Shown: in pieces, positions 30,986-40,037 of the stretch
Numbering within the stretch: the stretch's first letter is position 1
Layout of the letters: every line of letters starts with the position of its first letter
Assembly (NCBI RefSeq): GCF_003112575.1
Contig: NZ_BEWC01000009.1
Span: 186,001-250,000 of the forward strand
Direction: 5' to 3'
Length of the DNA: 64,000 nucleotides
DNA from: Streptomyces ardesiacus
GTDB taxonomy: Bacteria; Actinomycetota; Actinomycetes; Streptomycetales; Streptomycetaceae
Translations under genes and position numbers: made by a program
The notes under the pieces: model-generated
The model's input: only the letters and a program-made list of their open reading frames with translations
What the model was told of the DNA's origin: nothing
Database searches by the model: none

Positions 30986-32236
30986 ATGGCAGCGTCACCT
31001 GCGTCCTCCGCGTCACCGGCATCCCCCGGCTTACCCGGGTCCTCCGCGTCGGCGGCGTCCGCCGTGGCGCTCGCCGGCCGTCCCCGCGTCACCCAGCTGA
31101 GGCTGGCCGCCTACGCCGGGCACCGGCGCGCGGTGCTGCGGCTAGGGCCGCTCACCCTGCTCGCCGGGCCCAGCGGCAGCGGCAAGACCAGCGCGCTCAG
31201 GGCCTACGACGCCCTGGCACGGCTCGGCGGCGGTGCGGAACTCGCCGCGGTGTTCCCGGACCCGGGGGCCTGCGTGCCCGAGCGGTCCCGGCCCGACGCG
31301 CAGCGCCGCCGGGGCTTTCGCATCGGCTGCACGGCCGACGGAGCCGAGGGGCCGGTGCACCTGGACGTCGCCGTGCAGGCCGAGCCCGAACTGCGCATCG
31401 TGGGGGAGCGGCTGTCGGCCGACGGCGTCGTGCTCCTGCAGACGGCCCTGCGCGACCCGGGCCGCCGCACCGTGCAGGCGGCCTGGCACACGGCCGGATC
31501 GGCGCCCGTCACCCGCGCCCCCCTGCCCGACGACCGGCTCGGCACGCCGCTGCTGCCGCTGCGGGTGGCCGGCAAGACGGACGGGCAGCGCAGGGTGCTG
31601 GCGGCGGCCGAGCAGATGGTGGTGGCCCTGCGCTCCGTCTTCGCCTGCGACCCGCGGCCGGGCCGGATGCGCGAGCCCGTGCCCAGCGGCTCCGGGCGGC
31701 TGCTCGGCGGCTGCGACAACCTCGCCGACGTGCTGTGGCGCACCCGCGCCGAGTGCGGCCGGCGGCACGCGCAGTTCGTCGCGGCGGTGCGCACCGGATG
31801 CGCGGGCGCCGTCGAGGACGTCCTGGCCGAACCGGACCTCGGCGGCGTGGTCCGCGCGCTGATCGACCGGGGCGACGGCACCCGCACCGGCCTCGCCCGG
31901 CTCGGCTACGGCGAACTGCGCTACCTCGCCCTCACGCTGGTGCTGTTCACCGGACCCGGGGTGCTGGAGGTCGACCCGGCCGGGGAGGTGCCCGCCGCGC
32001 TGCAGACGCTCACCGTCCTCGCCGACGGCTTCGACCGCGGGCTGGACCCGCACCAGCGCGCCGAACTGCTCCGGCTGGCGGCGCGGATGTGCGACCGGGG
32101 GCACATCGGCTTCGTCGGGGCGGTCGCCGACGCGTCGTGGGCGGCGGACGCGGTCGGGGAGGCGGGGACGCCGGGCGGGGACGGGGCGGGCGGCGTCACG
32201 GTGGTACACCTGGACCGTGACCGATCATCCCCGTGA
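30986..32236 (+). CDS. P-loop ATP-binding protein (AAA/ABC-like ATPase)
   Basis: 416 residues. After an Ala/Ser-rich N-terminus comes Walker A GPSGSGKTS in LGPLTLLAGPSGSGKTSALRAY; the arrangement PRVTQLRLAAYAGHRRAVLRLGPLTLLAG is that of single-chain AAA-21/SMC-like ATPases. A late LRYLALTLVLF followed by VLEVDPA... resembles a degenerate signature and Walker B. No transmembrane or DNA-binding segment is seen. Overlaps the start of the MazG-like gene by 20 bases, suggesting an operon. Role unknown. Confidence 0.82.
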   Translation: MAASPASSASPASPGLPGSSASAASAVALAGRPRVTQLRLAAYAGHRRAVLRLGPLTLLAGPSGSGKTSALRAYDALARLGGGAELAAVFPDPGACVPERSRPDAQRRRGFRIGCTADGAEGPVHLDVAVQAEPELRIVGERLSADGVVLLQTALRDPGRRTVQAAWHTAGSAPVTRAPLPDDRLGTPLLPLRVAGKTDGQRRVLAAAEQMVVALRSVFACDPRPGRMREPVPSGSGRLLGGCDNLADVLWRTRAECGRRHAQFVAAVRTGCAGAVEDVLAEPDLGGVVRALIDRGDGTRTGLARLGYGELRYLALTLVLFTGPGVLEVDPAGEVPAALQTLTVLADGFDRGLDPHQRAELLRLAARMCDRGHIGFVGAVADASWAADAVGEAGTPGGDGAGGVTVVHLDRDRSSP

Positions 32237-32579
32237 CCTCGCGGCCCTGCGGCGCAGACTGGCCGAGTTCGCCGCCGCCCGCGACTGGCAGCCGTACCAC
32301 ACCCCCAAGAACCTGGCCGCGGCCCTCAGCGTGGAGGCCTCCGAACTGCTGGAGATCTTCCAGTGGTTGACCCCGGAGCAGTCGGCCCGTGTGATGACCG
32401 ACCCGGACACCGCCCACCGGGTCCGGGACGAGGTCGCCGACGTCCTGGCGTACCTGCTCCAGTTCTGCGAGGTGCTCGGCGTCGACCCGCTGGCCGCGCT
32501 CGCGGCGAAGATCGAGCGGAACGAGTCCCGGTTCCCCGTGCCGGGCGCGTCCCCCGCGACGGGCGAACCGGAGGGCTGA
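32217..32579 (+). CDS. MazG-like nucleotide pyrophosphohydrolase
   Basis: 120 residues, the compact all-helical MazG/RS21-C6 (dCTPase-type) form. Metal-binding Glu/Asp: NLAAALSVEASELLEIFQWL (ExxE) and RVRDEVADVLAYLLQFCEVLG (ExxD). Hydrolyses non-canonical or excess (d)NTPs to monophosphates. GTG start lies within the upstream ATPase gene in another frame, an overlap of 20 bases. Confidence 0.9.
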   Translation: MTDHPRDLAALRRRLAEFAAARDWQPYHTPKNLAAALSVEASELLEIFQWLTPEQSARVMTDPDTAHRVRDEVADVLAYLLQFCEVLGVDPLAALAAKIERNESRFPVPGASPATGEPEG

Positions 32580-32761
32580 GGCGGAGGAGTCAACCACTCC
32601 GTTATCACTCTCCGCAGTCGCTATCCGGCCACAATTCACCACGGTGTCCGAAGATTTCCGCCTTCCTCTGGCTTTTCGTCCCACACACCTTCACTCTGGG
32701 TAGTGGACAACGGAGTTCGGGCGGACGCGCCACGGGCGCGTCGGACAGACGGGGGCAGCGC

Positions 32762-33232
32762 ATGGACGCTGTGCGGCTCATCGTGACGAGTGGGCGTGCC
32801 CTGGCCGCCGGCGGCGAGGTGCCGGTGGTCCTGACGGAGGTGTGGCAGGTGCAGGCCCTGGCCCAGGCGATCGGCAGTCGGCTGGCGGTGTACGGCCCGC
32901 CCGAACTGCGGGGCGAGGCCATGGGGTTGACCGAGCTGGCGGGCCGCGGCTGCGGGGTGCTGCGCACCCCGGAGCTGGCCCCGGGCGAGCTGCGCGCCGC
33001 CCAGCTCACCGAACTGGGCGACGCCCGGCAGGCCCTGATGCGCCTGGGCACCCTGCTCGGCGAGACCGGCATCGCCCTGGTGGGCGTCGCCTGCGCCGCC
33101 GCCGACGAGGCGACGTACTGGCAGTGCATGGAGGCCATCGACGCGGCCGACGAGTCCCGGGACCGGGTCCTGGAGATGCTGCGCAAACTGACGGACCGCG
33201 AGGCGCACTTACCGGAGCGGGAGGCGGGGTAG
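32762..33232 (+). CDS. Conserved actinobacterial protein (DUF6099-like)
   Basis: 156 residues, mostly helical, starting MDAVRLIVTSGRALAAGG. No signal peptide or known catalytic motif. I remember similar Streptomyces proteins filed as DUF6099; function unknown. Preceded by GGGGG and by a 182-base gap less GC-rich than its surroundings (around 32590-32720) that probably carries its promoter. Confidence 0.75.
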   Translation: MDAVRLIVTSGRALAAGGEVPVVLTEVWQVQALAQAIGSRLAVYGPPELRGEAMGLTELAGRGCGVLRTPELAPGELRAAQLTELGDARQALMRLGTLLGETGIALVGVACAAADEATYWQCMEAIDAADESRDRVLEMLRKLTDREAHLPEREAG

Positions 33233-33302
33233 GTCCCGCGTCCCGCGCGCCGCGAGCGGAGCCTGTGCCGGACACCCGTGCCGAGCAGGCAGGATGGTGG
33301 GC

Positions 33303-34226
33303 ATGGATCTCCGTATCTTCACCGAGCCCCAGCAGGGGGCGACCTACGACACCTTGCTCACCGTGGCCAGGGCGACCGAGGACCTCGGCTTCGACGCCTT
33401 CTTCCGCAGCGACCACTACCTCCGCATGGGCGCCGTGGACGGCCTCCCCGGCCCCACCGACGCCTGGATCACCCTCGCCGGCCTCGCCCGCGAGACCAAG
33501 CGCATCCGCCTGGGCACCCTCATGACCGCGGGCACCTTCCGGCTGCCCGGCGTCCTCGCCATCCAGGTCGCCCAGGTCGACCAGATGTCGGGCGGCCGCA
33601 TCGAGCTGGGCCTGGGCTCCGGCTGGTTCGAGGAGGAGCACAAGGCGTACGGCATCCCCTTCCCGAAGGAGAAGATGGGCCGCCTGGAGGAGCAGCTCGC
33701 GATCGTCACCGGCCTGTGGGCCACCGAGACCGGCAAGACCTTCGACTTCCACGGCACGTTCTACGACCTGACCGACTCGCCCGCGCTGCCCAAGCCCGCG
33801 CAGGCCAAGGTGCCCGTGCTCATCGGCGGCCACGGCGCCACCCGCACCCCGCGGCTGGCCGGCCAGTACGCCGACGAGTTCAACATGCCGTTCGCCTCCC
33901 TCGAGGACACCGAGCGCCAGTTCGGCCGGGTACGGGCCGCCGCCGAGGCGGCCGGCCGGGCGGCCGACGCCCTCACCTACTCCAACGCGCTGGTCGCCTG
34001 CGTCGGCAAGGACGACGCCGAGGTCGCCCGCCGCGCCGCCGTGATCGGCCGCGAGGTCGAGGAGCTGAAGGCCAACGGCCTCGCGGGCTCCCCGGCCGAG
34101 GTCGTCGAGAAGATCGGCCGCTACGCCGAGGCCGGCGCCCAGCGGATCTACCTCCAGATCCTGGACCTCGACGACCTGGACCACCTGGAGCTGATCTCCT
34201 CCCAGGTCCAGTCGCAGCTCTCCTGA
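33303..34226 (+). CDS. LLM-class F420-dependent oxidoreductase
   Basis: 307 residues of the luciferase-like fold: MDLRIFTEPQQGATYDTLL, FFRSDHYLRMG, the conserved RIELGLGSGWFEEEHKAYGIPFP and the VPVLIGGHG motif. Uses coenzyme F420 (or FMN) for hydride transfer; substrate unknown. ATG 33303 is preferred to an ATG three codons earlier, from family N-termini. Ends before a clear hairpin. Confidence 0.92.
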   Translation: MDLRIFTEPQQGATYDTLLTVARATEDLGFDAFFRSDHYLRMGAVDGLPGPTDAWITLAGLARETKRIRLGTLMTAGTFRLPGVLAIQVAQVDQMSGGRIELGLGSGWFEEEHKAYGIPFPKEKMGRLEEQLAIVTGLWATETGKTFDFHGTFYDLTDSPALPKPAQAKVPVLIGGHGATRTPRLAGQYADEFNMPFASLEDTERQFGRVRAAAEAAGRAADALTYSNALVACVGKDDAEVARRAAVIGREVEELKANGLAGSPAEVVEKIGRYAEAGAQRIYLQILDLDDLDHLELISSQVQSQLS

Positions 34227-34303
34227 CGCACCGGCACCGCGACGCGAATAACCGAAGGCGCCGGTCACCCGCCCTGTGCGATCGTGTGACCGTCGTTCCG
34301 CCG

Positions 34304-34332
34304 GAGCCCTCGGGGTACCGCCCCGGGGGCTC
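34304..34332 (+). terminator. Hairpin between the LLM gene and hen1
   Basis: GAGCCCTCGGGG and CCCCGGGGGCTC form a 12-bp stem with one G-T pair and a TACCG loop. It ends the LLM transcript and lies 57 bases ahead of hen1. Confidence 0.65.
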
Positions 34333-34388
34333 TCGCGCGCACGGCCCAGCAGTCGTCCGTCGCACCGCCGACCCGGCCGGAGAGGCCC

Positions 34389-35867
34389 ATGTTCCTGACC
34401 GTCACCACCACCGGTACCCCCGAGCACCCCGCGACCGACCTCGGTTTCCTGCTGCACAAGCATCCCGGCAGGGCGCAGGCGTTCTCCACCTCCTTCGGCA
34501 CGGCCCACGTGCTCTACCCCGAGGCGGAGGAACAGCGCTGCACGGCGGCGCTGCTGCTGGAGGTCGATCCGGTGGCGCTGGTCAGGCGTGGCAAGGGCAA
34601 GGGCCGCGGCGGCGCCCCCGACGCGGCCCTCGCGCAGTACGTCAACGACCGTCCGTACGCGGCCTCGTCCCTGCTCGCCGTGGCGCTGCGCACCGTGTTC
34701 TCCAGCGCGATGCGCGGCGTGTGCAAGGCCCGGCCCGAGCGCGCCGCCCGGCCGCTCCCGCTGCGCGTCGAGATCCCGGCGCTGCCCGCCCGGGGCGGTC
34801 CCGGCCTCGTACGCCGCCTCTTCGAGCCGCTCGGCTGGACGGTCGCCGTCGACGCCGTGCCGCTGGACACGGAGTTCCCCGAGTGGGGCGACTCCCGTTA
34901 CGTCCGGCTCGTGCTGGAGTCCGGGACGCTCACCCTCTCCGACGCCCTGCGCCACCTGTACGTCCTCCTGCCGGTGCTGGACGACGCCAAGCACTACTGG
35001 GTCTCCCCGGACGAGGTCGACAAGCTGATGCGGGCCGGTGCGGGCTGGCTGCCGGGCCACCCCGAGCAGAAGCTGATCACCAGCCGCTACCTCTCCCGGC
35101 GCTGGTCCCTGACCCGCGAGGCGATGGACCGGCTGGAGCTGATCCGGCTGGCCGAGACCGACGACAGCGAGGTCGAGGAGATCGACAACGCCGTCGAGGC
35201 GGAGGCCGAGCAGGAGGCCAGGCCCACCCCGCTCGCCGTGCGGCGCCGCGAGGCGATCCTCACGGCGCTGCGCGACCACGCCGCCGCCCGCGTCCTCGAC
35301 CTCGGCTGCGGCGAGGGACACCTGGTGCGCGAACTGCTCCAGGAGCCGCGCTTCACCGAGATCGTCGGCGTGGACGTGTCGGTGCGCGCCCTGACCATCG
35401 CCTCCCGGCGGCTCAAGCTGGACCGCATGGGCGAGCGGCAGGCCGCCCGCGTCCAGCTCCTCCAGGGCTCCCTCGCCTACACCGACAAGCGCCTCAAGGG
35501 CTACGACGCGGCCGTGCTGAGCGAGGTCGTCGAGCACGTCGACCTGCCGAGGCTGCCCGCCCTGGAGTACGCCGTCTTCGGCTCGGCCCGCCCCCGCACC
35601 GTCGTCGTCACCACGCCCAACGTCGAGTACAACGTGCGCTGGGATACCCTCCCGGCCGGGCACGTCCGCCACCGCGACCACCGCTTCGAGTGGACCCGCC
35701 AGGAGTTCCGCACCTGGGCCGGCCGGGTCGCCGAACGGCACGGCTACGCGGTGGAGTTCCGCCCCGTCGGTGACGACGACCCCGAGGTGGGGCCGCCCAC
35801 CCAGCTCGCCCTGTTCACCCTGACCACTCCCGCGACCCCGACCGAGAAGGAGGCGAAGGCCGCATGA
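34389..35867 (+). CDS. hen1: 3-prime-terminal RNA ribose 2-prime-O-methyltransferase
   Basis: 492 residues, the usual bacterial Hen1 length. The N-terminal Hen1-L domain (about 1-245, MFLTVTTTGTPEHPATDLGFLLHKHPGR) is specific to the bacterial RNA-repair form. The C-terminal SAM methyltransferase has motif I VLDLGCGEGHL and the metal-ligand set around SEVVEHVDLPRL and RHRDHRFEWTRQEF. It methylates the 2-prime-OH at the break so that the repaired RNA resists re-cleavage. The stop overlaps the pnkp start (ATGA). Confidence 0.96.
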   Translation: MFLTVTTTGTPEHPATDLGFLLHKHPGRAQAFSTSFGTAHVLYPEAEEQRCTAALLLEVDPVALVRRGKGKGRGGAPDAALAQYVNDRPYAASSLLAVALRTVFSSAMRGVCKARPERAARPLPLRVEIPALPARGGPGLVRRLFEPLGWTVAVDAVPLDTEFPEWGDSRYVRLVLESGTLTLSDALRHLYVLLPVLDDAKHYWVSPDEVDKLMRAGAGWLPGHPEQKLITSRYLSRRWSLTREAMDRLELIRLAETDDSEVEEIDNAVEAEAEQEARPTPLAVRRREAILTALRDHAAARVLDLGCGEGHLVRELLQEPRFTEIVGVDVSVRALTIASRRLKLDRMGERQAARVQLLQGSLAYTDKRLKGYDAAVLSEVVEHVDLPRLPALEYAVFGSARPRTVVVTTPNVEYNVRWDTLPAGHVRHRDHRFEWTRQEFRTWAGRVAERHGYAVEFRPVGDDDPEVGPPTQLALFTLTTPATPTEKEAKAA

Positions 35868-38422
35868 GCACCACCGGCAGCAGCCGCACCCCCGTGCGGG
35901 CCCGCGCCCTGCCCGTCACCGACCTCTCCCTCGTCGTGCTGATCGGCGCCTCCGGCTCCGGCAAGTCCACGTTCGCCCAGCGCCACTTCACGCCGACCGA
36001 GGTCATCTCCTCCGACTTCTGCCGGGGCCTGGTCGCCGACGACGAGAACGACCAGAGCGCCAGCCGCGACGCCTTCGACGTCCTGCACTACATCGCCGGC
36101 AAGCGGCTCGCCGCCGGCCGTCGCACCGTCGTCGACGCGACCAACGTGCAGCAGGACGCCCGGCGTCAACTGATCGACCTGGCCCGCAAGCACGACGTGC
36201 TGCCCATCGCCGTCGTCCTGGACGTGCCCGAGCAGGTCTGCGCCGAGCGCAACGCCGGCCGCGCCGACCGCGCCGACATGCCCCGCCGCGTCGTCCAGCG
36301 CCACACCCGCGAACTCCGCCGCTCCCTGCGCCACCTGGAGCGCGAGGGCTTCCGCAAGGTGCACGTGCTGCGCGGCGTCGCGGAGGTCGAGCACGCCACC
36401 GTCGTCACCGAGAAGCGCTTCAACGACCTCACCCACCTCACCGGCCCCTTCGACATCGTCGGCGACGTCCACGGCTGCGCCACCGAGCTGGAGACCCTGC
36501 TCGCCAAGCTCGGCTACACCGACGGCGTCCACCCCGAGGGCCGCACCGCCGTCTTCGTCGGCGACCTCGTCGACCGCGGCCCGGACAGCCCCGGCGTGCT
36601 GCGCCGCGTGATGTCCATGGTCAGGTCGGGCAACGCCCTGTGCGTCCCCGGCAACCACGAGAACAAGTACGGCCGCCACCTGAAGGGCCGCAAGGTCCAG
36701 CTCACCCACGGGCTCGCCGAGACCGTCGCGCAGATGGAGCGGGAGAGCGAGGAGTTCCGCGCCGAGGTGCGGGACTTCATCGACGGCCTGGTCAGCCACT
36801 ACGTCCTCGACGGCGGCCGGCTGGTGGTCTGCCACGCCGGTCTGCCCGAGAAGTACCACGGCCGCACCTCGGGCCGGGTCCGCGGCCACGCCCTGTACGG
36901 CGACACCACCGGCGAGACCGACGAGTTCGGCCTGCCCGTGCGCTACCCGTGGGCCGAGGACTACCGGGGCCGTGCGGCCGTCGTCTACGGACACACCCCC
37001 GTCCCGGGGGCGACCTGGCTGAACAACACCCTCTGCCTGGACACCGGCGCCGTCTTCGGCGGCCGGCTCACCGCGCTGCGCTGGCCGGAGCGGGAGATCG
37101 TCGACGTACCGGCCGAGCGGGTCTGGTACGAGCCGGTCAAGCCGCTGCGCACCGAGGCCCCCGGCGGCCACGACGGCCGCCCGCTGGACCTGGCCGACGT
37201 CCGGGGACGCCGGGTGGTGGAGACCCGGCACGCCGGGCGGATCACCGTACGCGAGGAGAACGGGGCGGCGGCCCTGGAGGTCATGAGCCGCTTCGCCACC
37301 GACCCGCGCCTGCTGCCGTACCTCCCGCCGACCATGGCACCGACCGCCACCTCCGGCGTGGACGGCTACCTGGAGCACCCGAGGGAGGCCTTCGCGCAGT
37401 ACGCGGCGGACGGCGTCGCGCGGGTCGTGTGCGAGGAGAAGCACATGGGTTCGCGGGCGGTGGTCCTGGTCTGCCGCGACGCGGAGGCGGCCCGCGACCG
37501 CTTCGGCGTGGAGGGCGTCACGGGCTCCCTCTACACCCGTACCGGCCGTCCCTTCCTGGACGACGCGTCGGTCACCGAGGAGATCCTCGACCGGCTGCGC
37601 ACCGCCGCCGGCGAGGCCGGCCTGTGGGACGAACTGGCCACGGACTGGCTGCTGCTGGACGCCGAGCTGATGCCGTGGTCGCTCAAGGCGGCCGGACTGC
37701 TGCGCTCCCAGTACGCCGCCGTGGGCGCCGCCTCCGCGGCCGTGTTCCCCGGCGTGCTGGGCGCGCTGGAGGGCGCCGCGGCGCGCGGCGTCGAGGTGCA
37801 CGACCTCCTCGACCGCCAGCGCGCCAGGGCCGCCGACGCGGCCGCCTTCACCGACGCCTACCGCCGCTACTGCTGGCCCACCGACGGCCTGGACGGCGTC
37901 CGCCTGGCCCCGTTCCAGATCCTCGCCGTCCAGGGCCGAAGCCTCGCCGCGCTGCCGCACGACGAGCAGCTCGGGCTCCTCGACCGGCTCGTCGAGCACG
38001 ACGGCAGCGGCCTGCTGCAGACCACCCGCCGGCTGTACGTCGACACCGGCGACCCGGAGTCGGTGGCGGCCGGGACCGACTGGTGGCTGGAGATGACCGG
38101 CCGCGGCGGCGAGGGCATGGTCGTCAAGCCTCTCGGCGCGCTGGTGCGCGACGACAAGGGCCGTCTGGTGCAGCCCGGCATCAAGTGCCGGGGCCGGGAG
38201 TACCTGCGGATCATCTACGGCCCCGAGTACACCCGCCCCGACCACCTCGCCCGCCTCAGGCACCGGTTCCTGAACCACAAGCGGTCCCTGGCCGTCCGCG
38301 AGTACGCCCTCGGCCTGGAGGCCCTGGACCGCCTCGCGGACGGGGAGCCGCTGTGGCGGGTGCACGAGGCGGTGTTCGGGGTGCTGGCCCTGGAGTCGGA
38401 GCCGGTGGACCCCCGGCTGTGA
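35864..38422 (+). CDS. pnkp: Polynucleotide kinase-phosphatase-ligase of bacterial RNA repair
   Basis: 852 residues with three catalytic modules in order: 5-prime kinase (P-loop GASGSGKST, residues 28-36), metallophosphoesterase 2-prime,3-prime phosphatase (GDVHGC at about 200, then VPGNHENKYG), and a nucleotidyltransferase-like ligase domain with the adenylation Lys526 in EEKHMGSR and a late GGEGMVVKP motif. It heals and, with Hen1, seals RNAs cut by ribotoxins. Translationally coupled to hen1; GGAGG precedes the ATG. Confidence 0.96.
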   Translation: MSTTGSSRTPVRARALPVTDLSLVVLIGASGSGKSTFAQRHFTPTEVISSDFCRGLVADDENDQSASRDAFDVLHYIAGKRLAAGRRTVVDATNVQQDARRQLIDLARKHDVLPIAVVLDVPEQVCAERNAGRADRADMPRRVVQRHTRELRRSLRHLEREGFRKVHVLRGVAEVEHATVVTEKRFNDLTHLTGPFDIVGDVHGCATELETLLAKLGYTDGVHPEGRTAVFVGDLVDRGPDSPGVLRRVMSMVRSGNALCVPGNHENKYGRHLKGRKVQLTHGLAETVAQMERESEEFRAEVRDFIDGLVSHYVLDGGRLVVCHAGLPEKYHGRTSGRVRGHALYGDTTGETDEFGLPVRYPWAEDYRGRAAVVYGHTPVPGATWLNNTLCLDTGAVFGGRLTALRWPEREIVDVPAERVWYEPVKPLRTEAPGGHDGRPLDLADVRGRRVVETRHAGRITVREENGAAALEVMSRFATDPRLLPYLPPTMAPTATSGVDGYLEHPREAFAQYAADGVARVVCEEKHMGSRAVVLVCRDAEAARDRFGVEGVTGSLYTRTGRPFLDDASVTEEILDRLRTAAGEAGLWDELATDWLLLDAELMPWSLKAAGLLRSQYAAVGAASAAVFPGVLGALEGAAARGVEVHDLLDRQRARAADAAAFTDAYRRYCWPTDGLDGVRLAPFQILAVQGRSLAALPHDEQLGLLDRLVEHDGSGLLQTTRRLYVDTGDPESVAAGTDWWLEMTGRGGEGMVVKPLGALVRDDKGRLVQPGIKCRGREYLRIIYGPEYTRPDHLARLRHRFLNHKRSLAVREYALGLEALDRLADGEPLWRVHEAVFGVLALESEPVDPRL

Positions 38423-38425
38423 CCG

Positions 38426-39748
38426 TCACTCACCTCGTCCCGGTCCCTCGACACCGCCCTCGGCCGCCGCGTACGGCTGCGGGGCGGTGGCGGGGACCGG
38501 CGCCGCGGGGCGGTCGCGTGCCGCGAGGCGGCGCGTCAGCACGAGGAGCGGCTGGGTCAGGAGGGTCGTGGCGAGCGCCATGAACACCAGGACCGTGTAG
38601 AGCGGCGCGCTGACCAGCCCCGCCTCCAGGCCGGCGTTGAGGGCGATCAGCTCGGTCAGACCCCGGGCGCTGAGCAGCACCCCGACGGTACGGGCGTCGT
38701 GCCGGTCCAGGCCGCCGAGCCGGGCCGACACCAGCCCGCTGCCGACCTTCGTGGTGACCGCCAGCACCGTCACCGCCAGCAGCACCGCCCACCCGGTGCC
38801 GGACATGCTGTCGAGGGCCACGGACTGCCCCGAGAGGACGAAGAAGAACGGCAGCAGCAGGGAGCCGACCTCGTGCAGCGGGCGCAGCAGGTCCGGGTCC
38901 AGGGTGCCGCCCTCCTCCCGGGGCGTCACCAGCCCCGCGAGCAGCGCTCCGAAGATCACGTGCAGTCCGAGCCAGTGCGTCACCCAGGCCGACCCGAGGG
39001 CGAAGCCGATGAGCAGCGCCAGCCGTAGCGAGGGTTCCAGACGCGTGCGCCACAGCAGCCTGCGCAGCACCGGCCGGGCCGCGAGCGCCATGACGGTGAC
39101 GAAGCCGACGGCGAGCGCCGCGCGCCAGGGCCAGGCCAACGCCGCCTCGCCCGCGCCGCTGTTGAGCATCGTGCCCGCCAGCACCGTCCAGCACACGGCG
39201 TCGAGGATCCCGGCCGCCGAGACCGCCACCACCCCGGGCACGGTGCGGGTGAGGCCGTTCTCCCGCACGATCGCGGTCAGCACGGGCACCGCCGTTATCG
39301 ACAGGGCGATGCCCGCGAACACCACCGCGGCGGCCGGCAGTTCCCGCCCGCCGCCCAGGTCGCGCAACGTGTCCCGGAAGAGCAGGGCGGCGCCGCACCC
39401 CACCGTCATCGGCACCACGAACGAGGCCAGCGCCACGGTCACCGAGACGCGCGCCCGGTCACCGAGGATCGCCAGGTCCAGCTCGTACCCCACCGCGAAC
39501 AGGAACACCACCAGGGAGAACTGGGAGAACCCGGTCAGCGCCGGGCCGATGGCCGCCGGGAAGAGGTCGTCGTAGGCCCGGGGGGCGAGGGCGCCGAGGA
39601 GGGAGGGGCCGAGGGCGATGCCCGCCGCCAGTTGGCCCACGATGTAGGGCTGCCCGAGCCGCCGGGCCAGCCCGCCGCCCGCATGCGCGGCGACCAGGAT
39701 CAGAGCCGATGCGCCCACGAGGTGGGCGATCAACGCGTCAGGACTCAA
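38426..39748 (-). CDS. Cation:proton antiporter, CPA2 family
   Basis: 440 residues with 12 or so membrane helices (Na_H_exchanger domain): GQPYIVGQLAAGIALGPSLLG, FLFAVGYELDL, GLHVIFGALLAGLVTPRE and SARGLTELIALNAGLEAG. Lacks a RCK/TrkA-N tail. TTG 39748, with GGAGA 5 bases upstream, gives the normal N-terminus; the frame is open further upstream but reads Arg/Pro-rich and unlike the family. Proton-coupled Na+ or K+ exchange. Often found in secondary-metabolite clusters too, but here it stands alone, convergent with pnkp by 3 bases. Confidence 0.88.
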   Translation of the reverse strand: MSPDALIAHLVGASALILVAAHAGGGLARRLGQPYIVGQLAAGIALGPSLLGALAPRAYDDLFPAAIGPALTGFSQFSLVVFLFAVGYELDLAILGDRARVSVTVALASFVVPMTVGCGAALLFRDTLRDLGGGRELPAAAVVFAGIALSITAVPVLTAIVRENGLTRTVPGVVAVSAAGILDAVCWTVLAGTMLNSGAGEAALAWPWRAALAVGFVTVMALAARPVLRRLLWRTRLEPSLRLALLIGFALGSAWVTHWLGLHVIFGALLAGLVTPREEGGTLDPDLLRPLHEVGSLLLPFFFVLSGQSVALDSMSGTGWAVLLAVTVLAVTTKVGSGLVSARLGGLDRHDARTVGVLLSARGLTELIALNAGLEAGLVSAPLYTVLVFMALATTLLTQPLLVLTRRLAARDRPAAPVPATAPQPYAAAEGGVEGPGRGE

Positions 39749-40037
39749 GGTGTCTCCGCACGCTCCGGGGTCCGGTGCCGGCCCCGTCGTGAGCCGGGCG
39801 GCACTGCCAACCTCCACAGGATGGGCGCGCCCCCGCGTCGCATCGCAGGTCGTACACCCGACCCGGGCCGGGGCACGGGAAGCACGCGGGGCGGTCGTCC
39901 CCGTCCCGTGCCCCGGCCCGCGCACCGCGGGCCTCGTCGCGACCGAGGGGCGCCTCCCGCCCGGGGCGTAGGGCAGGAGCGCTCGGGGGTCCGCGAAAGC
40001 GGGGGTGAACGGGCGCCGGAGTGGTCAGGATGAAGAC

